From contig DUCW01000053.1 in NCBI GenBank assembly GCA_012959595.1, positions 13,856 through 27,408 of the forward strand: a stretch of 13,553 nucleotides of DNA, in the 5' to 3' direction. A program made the translations under genes and the position numbers. This stretch comes from Gemmatimonadota bacterium. Its GTDB lineage: Bacteria; Gemmatimonadota; Gemmatimonadetes; Longimicrobiales; Gaopeijiaceae. The notes under the pieces are model-generated. The model made no database searches. It saw only the letters and a program-made list of their open reading frames with translations, and was not told the origin of the DNA. Of the stretch, positions 1 to 5,766 are shown piece by piece. Position 1 is the stretch's first letter, and each line of letters starts with the position of its first letter.

Positions 1-277
1 GCCGGAATTGAGGGTTTCTTCACAGTGCTTAGTAAACCAGGGTACTGTAGCCTACTTCATTTCGGTCAGGATGCACCAGTCTATCCAGATGACCCGAGAT
101 GCTCAAATCACATTGGCAGAAGGTGTGACTTGGTATTCTACAGGCATGGGAATCGGCGAAGTATCAGATCTCCAAACAAGCATATCTGAAACGGTACAAG
201 AAGAGATCAAAAACTTTTCAGCAGCGTACCTGGAAGCTAATCCTAGTGAAACCGAAGGGTCACCACAGAATAACTAG
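1..277 (+). CDS. C-terminal end of a conserved hypothetical protein (5' partial)
   Basis: The frame is open from the window edge (codons at 2-4 and 5-7 are CCG GAA) to TAG at 275-277, so this is the last ~91 residues of a longer protein. The TTG at 8 is an internal codon rather than a start: no Shine-Dalgarno can be seen and the frame continues upstream. The segment has an alternating hydrophobic stretch (GTVAYFISVRM), a TWYSTG segment, then a predicted helix ending in NFSAAYLEANPSE and a polar tail. That resembles the end of small secreted proteins of unknown function in which a beta-sheet domain is followed by an 'F...YL..NP' helix. This is recollection of a pattern, not a family assignment. 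The gene converges on the aldolase-like gene with a 51-bp gap, and I see no clear terminator hairpin there. Function unknown. Confidence 0.6.
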   Translation, partial: PELRVSSQCLVNQGTVAYFISVRMHQSIQMTRDAQITLAEGVTWYSTGMGIGEVSDLQTSISETVQEEIKNFSAAYLEANPSETEGSPQNN

Positions 278-328
278 ACTTCCAGAAAGTACGCCCCTCC
301 GCTCACAATAAGATTGGGCAGTTAAACC

Positions 329-1225
329 TTAGTGGTCCAGCATGGCTACATCTCGCCCGATCGACTTCCTGGCTATTCGAATAGCTTCATCGGCCTCGGA
401 GCCTTGCATCAGTAGAGCCAAGAATCCTTCATCTAATCTTTGCTGAACATTGCCAACATTGGCTGTGATCATATCTGGCAAACCAAGCTGTGTTGCTTCA
501 GCTAAAACTCGTAAATTCCCTTCTTCACCCGCTTCCCTATCCCCTCCTAATGCTCTAGTCAGACTTCCTATTCCACAAGCCAGAATACTGTACCCTGGTA
601 CACTCGCAATCTGCTTTACAAGATCTAAAGCTCCAGGATCCTCAATCATAATCATGACCAATTTGTCGCCCTTAGGATTTGAGGGTGACCATACATCGAC
701 ACCTAAGCTTTCGAAAAACCCAACCGCCATTTCCGCTTCCTCCACGCTACGCACATGGGGGAAAACCACACCATCTGCTCCCGAGAGCATAATTTCTTCG
801 ACTCTTTGCCTTGTGATTTTCTCACCATCAGTGGCAATCGACGGGATCCTCACCAATAAGGTCTTCTTGGGTAAGTCCTGGGATGCTCCCAACCCTTCAA
901 CCATTATGTCTACCGCCTCAGCATCGTAAGATCCTTCCAAATTCAGAAACACAAAATCATACAGAGGGTTTTCAGCCAAAGCTCTAGCTCCTTTAGAGGT
1001 ATATATCGGCCTAGGGCGTCCCCCTCCCAAGTCTCTTGAATCTCCCATTCTGGATTCGCTAGGAGCAAAAACCCCAAAGACAGGCTGTCCTTGCATCCAG
1101 AAATCAATCACTGGATTTTGGTGTTCCAGATTAGAAGAAGAACAGCCTACAGAATAAAAACAGATGAGTAAGACTACTTTGGACCAGGTGATTCGCACCT
1201 CTTCTAAGGTTATTTTAGATGACAT
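329..1225 (-). CDS. HpcH/HpaI aldolase/citrate-lyase family protein, putative lipoprotein
   Basis: 298 residues from the ATG at 1225; a longer reading from TTG at 1249 is possible. The ATG is preferred because AAGGGGGG (1231-1238) sits 5 nt upstream and the protein then starts with a lipoprotein-like signal: charged residues 1-16, hydrophobic 17-27, then SVG-C28. The rest matches the HpcH/HpaI TIM-barrel family, whose members cleave or form C-C bonds of 2-keto acids with a divalent metal. Visible family blocks are KTLLVRIPS (R126, the substrate-binding Arg), ADGVVFPHVRSVEEAE (150-165), MIMIEDPGALD (E195, metal ligand), GYSILACGIGSLTRALGG (211-228) and LGLPDMITANVGN. Two catalytic positions differ: the active-site His of E. 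coli HpaI (H45) aligns with G99 in LNLEGSY, and the second metal ligand (Asp of GPxDLS) aligns with S221. It begins 20 bp after the katG stop and is probably cotranscribed with it. Family assignment is firm. Enzymatic activity and an envelope location are uncertain. Confidence 0.85.
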   Translation of the reverse strand: MSSKITLEEVRITWSKVVLLICFYSVGCSSSNLEHQNPVIDFWMQGQPVFGVFAPSESRMGDSRDLGGGRPRPIYTSKGARALAENPLYDFVFLNLEGSYDAEAVDIMVEGLGASQDLPKKTLLVRIPSIATDGEKITRQRVEEIMLSGADGVVFPHVRSVEEAEMAVGFFESLGVDVWSPSNPKGDKLVMIMIEDPGALDLVKQIASVPGYSILACGIGSLTRALGGDREAGEEGNLRVLAEATQLGLPDMITANVGNVQQRLDEGFLALLMQGSEADEAIRIARKSIGRDVAMLDH

Positions 1226-1230
1226 GAGGG

Positions 1231-1238
1231 CCCCCCTT
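1231..1238 (-). promoter_or_regulatory. Ribosome binding site deciding the start of the aldolase-family gene
   Basis: AAGGGGGG on the minus strand, 5 nt before the ATG at 1225. It supports 1225 over the upstream in-frame TTG at 1249, which would overlap the katG stop. Confidence 0.6.
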
Positions 1239-1245
1239 GATGATA

Positions 1246-2913
1246 TCAAAACAAGTCCAGATTCATGACCTTACTCCATGCAGCTACGAAGTCTGTCACA
1301 AACTTCTCTTTAGAATCTTGGCAACCATATACTTCGGCAATAGCTCGAAGCTGAGAATTTGATCCGAACACAAGATCAACTCGCGTAGCGGTTCTAACCA
1401 CTGCACCCGAAACACGATCAACTGCTTCGTAAGAATTACTTCCTGTTGGATTCCATTCGACGCTCATATCAAGCAGGTTAACAAAAAAGTCGTTGCTCAA
1501 CTGACCTGGTGAGTCAGTAAAGACCCCGTGACCATCCACACTGATGCCCAACGCCCGCATGCCGCCGACAAGCACAGTCATTTCTGTCGCCGTAAGTCCG
1601 AGTAGCTGTGCTCTGTCAAGCATCATCTCTTCTGGACTGACCGCTAACTCGGCCTTTTGATAATTGCGAAAACCATCAGCAACAGGTTCAAGCACTGCAA
1701 ATGAGTCTACGTCCGTTTGTTCCAAAGAAGCATCTCCACGGCCGGGAGTAAATGGTACACTTACTCCCGATGCCTGCTCAATAGCAGTATTGCCTGCAAG
1801 AACGATGACGTCGGCTAAAGACGCAGTACTCTCCGTAGCAATTTCTCCCAACACGCCCAAGACACGGGCGAGCTGCTGAGGCTTGTTAACTTCCCAGTCC
1901 TTCTGTGGAGCTAGTCTAATCCGTGCTCCGTTAGCACCGCCTCTCATATCTGAACCACGGAATGTTGAAGCACTCGCCCAAGCAGTTTCTACCATTTCCT
2001 GAGCCGTCAATCCACTTGCTGTTATTCGTGCCTTAACAACGCCTACGTCATAATCAGTGTTGCCTTCTGGAACAGGATCCTGCCATATAAGTTCTTCCTC
2101 GGGTATTTCAGGGCCCATATACCTTGCACGAGGACCCATATCACGATGGATTAGCTTGAACCAAGCACGAGCAAATGCTTCTGCAAACTCTTCTGGATTC
2201 GCATGAAAACGCTTTGAAATCTTCTTATAGATTGGATCTTCACGCATTGCCATGTCTGCTGTTGTCATCATAGTCGGCACACGGACTGAAGCATCTTCCG
2301 CATCTGGTGCGAGATCCTTTTGCTCAGGATTTACGGCGTGCCATTGATATGCACCCGCTGGGCTCTTAACAACTTGCCATTCGTAACCCAAAAGTAGATC
2401 AAAATAGCCGTTATCCCATTGAGTTGGATTAGCGGTCCAAGCTCCTTCGAGGCCACTCGTGATACTATCCCTACCAATACCTGAACCGTGTGCATTTTTC
2501 CAACCCAACCCCAGTTCTTCAACTGGAGCACCTTCTGGTTCAGCTCCCACAAGATTGGCATCTCCCGCACCGTGGGCCTTTCCAAAAGTGTGTCCTCCTG
2601 CAGTGAGAGCGACCGTCTCTTCGTCATTCATAGCCATACGGCCAAATGTTTCCCTGATATCTTTTGCACTTGCGAGTGGATCTGGGTTGCCGTCTGGCCC
2701 CTCAGGATTCACATAAATCAGACCCATCTGGACTGCAGCAAGTGGATTCTCAAGTTCGCGATCACCAGTATAGCGCCTGTTGCCAAGCCACTCAGCTTCT
2801 TTACCCCAGTAAATATCTTCCTCTGGAGCCCAAATATCCTCCCTCCCTCCACCGAAGCCAAAAGTCCTACCACCCATTGATTCGATAGCAACATTGCCGG
2901 CGAGGATCAACAA
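1246..2913 (-). CDS. katG: KatG remainder: proximal haem side plus C-terminal domain
   Basis: 555 codons if TTG 2913 is taken as start, but homology begins earlier in the same frame (SWADLL from 2925), so this is a continuation and not a separate gene. Counting from that TTG: Y67 (GLIYVNPEG) and M93 (RMAMND) are the Tyr and Met of the Met-Tyr-Trp adduct needed for catalase activity, spaced 26 residues apart as in M. tuberculosis Y229/M255. H108 (GGHTFGK) is the proximal haem ligand and W159 (GAWTANPT) matches W321. The duplicated, haem-free C-terminal peroxidase-like domain follows and reaches the expected end. No further frameshift or stop was seen. Confidence 0.85.
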   Translation of the reverse strand: MLILAGNVAIESMGGRTFGFGGGREDIWAPEEDIYWGKEAEWLGNRRYTGDRELENPLAAVQMGLIYVNPEGPDGNPDPLASAKDIRETFGRMAMNDEETVALTAGGHTFGKAHGAGDANLVGAEPEGAPVEELGLGWKNAHGSGIGRDSITSGLEGAWTANPTQWDNGYFDLLLGYEWQVVKSPAGAYQWHAVNPEQKDLAPDAEDASVRVPTMMTTADMAMREDPIYKKISKRFHANPEEFAEAFARAWFKLIHRDMGPRARYMGPEIPEEELIWQDPVPEGNTDYDVGVVKARITASGLTAQEMVETAWASASTFRGSDMRGGANGARIRLAPQKDWEVNKPQQLARVLGVLGEIATESTASLADVIVLAGNTAIEQASGVSVPFTPGRGDASLEQTDVDSFAVLEPVADGFRNYQKAELAVSPEEMMLDRAQLLGLTATEMTVLVGGMRALGISVDGHGVFTDSPGQLSNDFFVNLLDMSVEWNPTGSNSYEAVDRVSGAVVRTATRVDLVFGSNSQLRAIAEVYGCQDSKEKFVTDFVAAWSKVMNLDLF

Positions 2914-3332
2914 ATCGGCCCAGCTAGTCTGCGTGCTTTATCCAAATTTCCATTATCTGGCCAACTGTTAAGCGGTGCAAAACGTTGTGCACCAGTGCCG
3001 CCGCCGCCTCGACCGTCACCGATCCTATAAGTACCTGCTGCATGCCAAGTCATGCGGATGAAGAATGGTCCATAATGGCCATAATCTGCAGGCCACCACT
3101 CCTGTGAATCCGTCATAAGATCATTTAGATCTTTCTTCAAAGAGTCGTAGTCAAGTTTCTTAAACTCTTCTCGGTAATCAAAGTTCTCATCCATAGGGTT
3201 AGCTTTTTTATCATGCTGATGGAGAATGCTTAAGTTCAGCTGATTGGGCCACCAGCGTTTGTTCGATCTCGACCCTACAGTGTGCTGAGACCCTCCAGAA
3301 AACGGACATTTGCCTTCACCATCTTTAGCCAT
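2907..3332 (-). CDS. katG: KatG N-terminal fragment (distal haem side)
   Basis: 141 codons starting at ATG 3332, with AAGAGGGGGG (3341-3350) 8 nt upstream. It carries the distal haem-pocket motif RMTWHAAGTYR, with R93, W96 and H97 equivalent to Mycobacterium tuberculosis R104, W107 and H108. It also has the GDGRGGGGTGAQRFAPLNSW block. The family sequence ends at L136, and the last five codons before TGA (2907-2909) are out of frame. Alone it lacks the proximal haem ligand and cannot be an active peroxidase. It overlaps the following frame by 7 nt, but this is a by-product of the frameshift, not a designed translational coupling. Confidence 0.85.
   Translation of the reverse strand: MAKDGEGKCPFSGGSQHTVGSRSNKRWWPNQLNLSILHQHDKKANPMDENFDYREEFKKLDYDSLKKDLNDLMTDSQEWWPADYGHYGPFFIRMTWHAAGTYRIGDGRGGGGTGAQRFAPLNSWPDNGNLDKARRLAGPIC
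2922..2930 (-). other. katG deletion junction
   Basis: On the minus strand the codons CGC AGA (Arg-Arg of DKARRL) are followed by CT and then AGC TGG GCC GAT (Ser-Trp-Ala-Asp) in the next frame. About 37 nt expected from every intact KatG are absent between them. A single-base sequencing slip would not explain it, because coding information is also missing. Confidence 0.75.
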
Positions 3333-3340
3333 ATGTAAAG

Positions 3341-3350
3341 CCCCCCTCTT
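3341..3350 (-). promoter_or_regulatory. katG ribosome binding site
   Basis: AAGAGGGGGG, 8 nt upstream of the katG ATG. The same purine-rich core appears before the PQQ gene (AAGAGGGGAG) and, shorter, before the aldolase-family gene. Confidence 0.6.
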
Positions 3351-3394
3351 ACAATCAATTAACTACGGAAAACGTTCTAATCCGACTCAGTTGC

Positions 3395-3413
3395 ATTATT
3401 CACAATGAACAAT
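3395..3413 (-). promoter_or_regulatory. Imperfect 19-bp dyad upstream of katG, possible Fur/PerR-family operator
   Basis: Minus-strand sequence ATTGTTCATTGTGAATAAT equals its own reverse complement at 14 of 19 positions. It lies 63 nt before the katG start and just downstream of a TATAAG hexamer, where a bound repressor would block transcription. Length, AT-richness and symmetry are like Fur/PerR boxes, and FurA or PerR control katG in several bacteria. That this is such a site is inference; no regulator gene is visible here. Confidence 0.3.
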
Positions 3414-3421
3414 CTCAAGAT

Positions 3422-3427
3422 CTTATA
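3422..3427 (-). promoter_or_regulatory. Weak candidate -10 element for katG
   Basis: TATAAG on the minus strand, about 90 nt upstream of the katG ATG, in an AT-rich stretch. No good -35 hexamer stands at 16-18 nt, so this is a weak call. The 159-bp stretch 3333-3491 has no GC-rich hairpin to end the PQQ transcript, so readthrough from the PQQ gene is also possible. Confidence 0.25.
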
Positions 3428-3491
3428 TTTTCTCGTAAGCTATAAGAACTCGTAGATGATCAAATGATGTGCAGCGAAGATAATGGTCGAA

Positions 3492-5630
3492 CTAATAATT
3501 AGGAACCTTAAACACATATAAAGCATTACCACTCGTTGGATGTCGGAGTTCTGGACTCAAAAGACGAGCCACTGTCCTAGGACTTCCCCCACCCAAGCCA
3601 CTACTTACTGCAATGTACTGCTCTCCATCCACTTCATATGAGACAGGAAAACCTTGTACAGAAGTCCCTAGCCTGGTTTCCCACAGCACCAGACCGCTGT
3701 CTACATCGTAAGCCCTAAAATAGCGATCGACATCTCCTACGAAAGCTAAACCACCTCCGGTAGTTAAAACCGAAGTGAGATAGGCTGCTCTTTGCTCAAT
3801 ACTCCAAAGTTCTTCAAAACTATCTACATCGTAAGCTGCCAGCTTTCCTAAATTGCCCTGTGTACCTGGCATTTCAAACCATTCTCTATCGGCTGCAGTA
3901 CCACCTGATCCCACCTCCAACACAACTGGACGTGCAGCTATTCTTAAACAACTCTGAGACATTGGAACGATTAAAGCATTTTTTTCTGGGCTGAAGGCCA
4001 TCGCTTGCCAATTATGCCCCCCAGCGGTGCTGGGACATACCGAAAGTGTATCACCTATACCCGCTGACGCGATATCTTCCCTGTAACGAACTGCACCTGT
4101 ACGACGATTGACACTTTCGAAAACATTTTGATAAATAGTCTCTTTTAAATCTAAGAAAGTTCCATTCACTCGATCGAGTTTCCAAAAAATACCGTGCTTG
4201 CCCATCGCAAAGAGAAGCTTTTGACCTTCACGGTCGATCAATACTTGCTCAAACCCCTCGTCGAGATCCAAAGCCTCTCCAGGGATATGCTGTCGATACC
4301 AAGCAATACTTCCGTCATCTGGATTTAGTGCGAGAGTAGAATTGGAATACAGAGCTGGGTCATCAACGGTGAGGCCCCTGCTCACGGGGACCCACGGCTT
4401 CGCTTGAGATGTTCCCCAATAAATCAATCTCAAATCTGGATCATAACTGCCCGTTGTCCATGCATCCACACCACCTCTGAGTTCAAAAGGAAGGCTGCCC
4501 CATGTATCTCCTCCTGGCTCCCCTGGTTGAGCAACTGTAAAGGTTCTCCAGATCTCTTCCCCAGTCTCGGCATCGTGTGCTGTAATAAAACAGCTCTCCT
4601 TGAAAAAACGTGCACATCCGTTTATTCCATTGATAATTTTCCCCTCAACAACAATTGGGCCCGAGACATTAGTAAAACCTTGATGATAATCTGCTATCTG
4701 AGTTTCCCACACTGTCTCCCCAGTCCTAGCATCCAACGCCACCATATACGCATCGCTGGTAGCAACGAAAACCTTGTTTCCATAAAGAGCAAGACTTCGA
4801 AGTTGACTGAAAAAAGGTACGTTGAAATCTTCTGCGAATTCCCTCCGATACTCCCAAAGAAGCGTACCAGTGGCTGCATCCAGTGCTTGGATCACGTTAC
4901 GTGGATTGGCTAAGTACATAATCCCATCACGAATAAGTGGAGTCGGCTGATTAGTGCCGCTTCCCATAGACCAGACCCATGAGAGCTTCATGCTACCTGC
5001 ATTGTCCCGGTCTATCTGACTTAGAGGACTGTACCCCCAGGCGTCGTATGTACGTCTGTACATGATCCAATCAGATGAATCAGGATTAATCAGATCCTGT
5101 TCCGTTACGGGTTTAAAGTCCGAAATTTCCCTCCATGAATTAGTTACCCCGTAAGGCCCCCTCACTGAATTAGGCTCCTCGTATACAATTTCAGTCAAGG
5201 CCTCCTTTCCCACCGAGGATAAAACAATACCCACAGAATCCAGCAACTCAGAACGAAGCATCCCTCCGTCTGCTGGCACTCCATTTGCATTTAACAAATA
5301 GACCATAACCGCATCATAATCATCGGAACTCAGGGATCCTGGAAACATTGGCGGCATATCACGAATTTCCTCGAGTAACCTTCCAAAGGATCTCTGGGCC
5401 CACACTGCTGTGAAATTGGGACCTGCAAGCACGGGTGCTTCGAACGATCCTTGAAAACTTGAAAGATGACAACCGGCACACTCGTTTTCATAGACCTGCT
5501 TGCCTCGCTCCATTTGGGTCGGAGACATATGCAGGCTGTATGATGTTTCGATCTGGGCCGAAAGATGTGTAGCCGAGAACAGAACCGTCACGCAGACTCG
5601 AGTCAGGATTGCCCTGCTAAGAACCATCAT
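3492..5630 (-). CDS. Secreted PQQ-dependent dehydrogenase with N-terminal cytochrome c domain
   Basis: 712 residues; the signal peptide MMVLSRAILTRVCVTVLFSA ends near LSA25-Q26. Residues ~36-115 form a cytochrome c domain with haem motif C51-A-G-C54-H55 and possible axial Met M92 or M95. Residues ~187-710 form a quinoprotein alcohol-dehydrogenase-type beta-propeller: DWIMYRRTYDAWGYSPL at 187-203 and repeated W-docking motifs (ATGTLLWEY, RTGETVWET, ETGEEIWRT, DDGSIAWYR, VDSGLVLWET). Such periplasmic enzymes oxidise alcohols, aldehydes or sugars via pyrroloquinoline quinone and pass electrons to cytochrome c. Aligning with methanol dehydrogenase puts the catalytic base at D455 (PGEALDLD). D457, two residues on, matches the extra Asp of lanthanide-dependent enzymes. 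The Asn metal ligand is Q409 (GTSQAKPW), and the Glu-ligand loop is replaced by a Cys-containing segment (C339, C347). The usual vicinal Cys-Cys is absent. The start may be ATG 5627 instead, since the Shine-Dalgarno lies very close to 5630. Substrate unknown. Confidence 0.85.
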   Translation of the reverse strand: MMVLSRAILTRVCVTVLFSATHLSAQIETSYSLHMSPTQMERGKQVYENECAGCHLSSFQGSFEAPVLAGPNFTAVWAQRSFGRLLEEIRDMPPMFPGSLSSDDYDAVMVYLLNANGVPADGGMLRSELLDSVGIVLSSVGKEALTEIVYEEPNSVRGPYGVTNSWREISDFKPVTEQDLINPDSSDWIMYRRTYDAWGYSPLSQIDRDNAGSMKLSWVWSMGSGTNQPTPLIRDGIMYLANPRNVIQALDAATGTLLWEYRREFAEDFNVPFFSQLRSLALYGNKVFVATSDAYMVALDARTGETVWETQIADYHQGFTNVSGPIVVEGKIINGINGCARFFKESCFITAHDAETGEEIWRTFTVAQPGEPGGDTWGSLPFELRGGVDAWTTGSYDPDLRLIYWGTSQAKPWVPVSRGLTVDDPALYSNSTLALNPDDGSIAWYRQHIPGEALDLDEGFEQVLIDREGQKLLFAMGKHGIFWKLDRVNGTFLDLKETIYQNVFESVNRRTGAVRYREDIASAGIGDTLSVCPSTAGGHNWQAMAFSPEKNALIVPMSQSCLRIAARPVVLEVGSGGTAADREWFEMPGTQGNLGKLAAYDVDSFEELWSIEQRAAYLTSVLTTGGGLAFVGDVDRYFRAYDVDSGLVLWETRLGTSVQGFPVSYEVDGEQYIAVSSGLGGGSPRTVARLLSPELRHPTSGNALYVFKVPNY

Positions 5631-5640
5631 CTCCCCTCTT
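5631..5640 (-). promoter_or_regulatory. Ribosome binding site of the PQQ dehydrogenase gene
   Basis: AAGAGGGGAG directly abuts ATG 5630, leaving only 2 nt after the G run. The next codon is also ATG (5627), at a more normal 5-nt spacing. Translation may therefore begin one codon later. Confidence 0.5.
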
Positions 5641-5671
5641 TTTCAATGAAGTAGATGCTTGCCACAATAAG

Positions 5672-5700
5672 ATTATATAGCTTGAGAGAACAGGTCGTAA
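5672..5700 (-). promoter_or_regulatory. Candidate sigma70-type promoter of the PQQ dehydrogenase gene
   Basis: A perfect -10 hexamer TATAAT (5672-5677, read on the minus strand) is preceded at 17 nt by TTACGA (5695-5700), a poor -35. The implied leader is about 35 nt. The weak -35 touches the end of the tandem repeat, which suggests an activator could bind the repeats. Confidence 0.45.
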
Positions 5701-5750
5701 ATATATCTCACAACTTCGAAGCTTAAATATATCTCACAACTTCGAAGCTT
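5699..5750. repeat. Perfect 26-bp tandem duplication in a divergent promoter region
   Basis: Two identical adjacent 26-bp units, 5699-5724 and 5725-5750, each starting AAATATATCTCAC and ending TTCGAAGCTT. A 5-bp start of a third copy (AAATA) follows at 5751-5755. Each unit contains the self-complementary CTTCGAAG. The array lies between the divergent PQQ and amidase genes, immediately upstream of the putative -35 of the former. Confidence 0.95.
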
Positions 5751-5766
5751 AAATAAGCGAAAGCCC

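Larger units (their letters stand above)
1246..3332 (-). pseudogene. katG: katG catalase-peroxidase, split by a frameshifting deletion
   Basis: Read across both frames, this is a full bifunctional catalase-peroxidase (class I haem peroxidase, H2O2 to water and oxygen plus peroxidase activity) from MAKDGEGKCPF to the usual KVMNLD C-terminus. The N-terminal frame is intact through DKARRL and then runs into a false AGPIC-stop. The other frame picks up at SWADLLILAGN. Intact KatGs carry about a dozen further residues between these points (a segment like LWP-K-KYG). The two flanks sit directly together at about 2925-2927. The length implies loss of about 37 nt (1 mod 3), which would restore a ~707-residue protein, close to the family norm of ~720-740. 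All key catalytic residues survive in one piece or the other. Either the gene is newly inactivated in this genome or the gap is an assembly or consensus error. The rest shows no further decay, so the event is recent or artefactual. Confidence 0.85.

Noticed and set aside
278..328. Terminator between the partial first gene and the aldolase-family gene
   Set aside because: No stem of useful length with a following T-run on either strand.
450..929. 159-codon open frame antisense to the aldolase-family gene
   Set aside because: Shadow of the real gene: no ribosome site, low-complexity composition, no recognisable domain.
2488..2880. Plus-strand frames opposite katG (up to 130 codons)
   Set aside because: They mirror conserved KatG coding sequence. 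Composition is that of a complementary frame and there is no start context.
2907..2913. Programmed ribosomal frameshift joining the two katG frames
   Set aside because: About a dozen conserved residues are missing, so a shift of reading frame alone could not restore the protein. No slippery heptamer or downstream structure was seen either.
4404..4913. 169-codon open frame antisense to the PQQ dehydrogenase gene
   Set aside because: Overlaps strongly conserved propeller coding sequence on the other strand, and its translation has no domain-like features.
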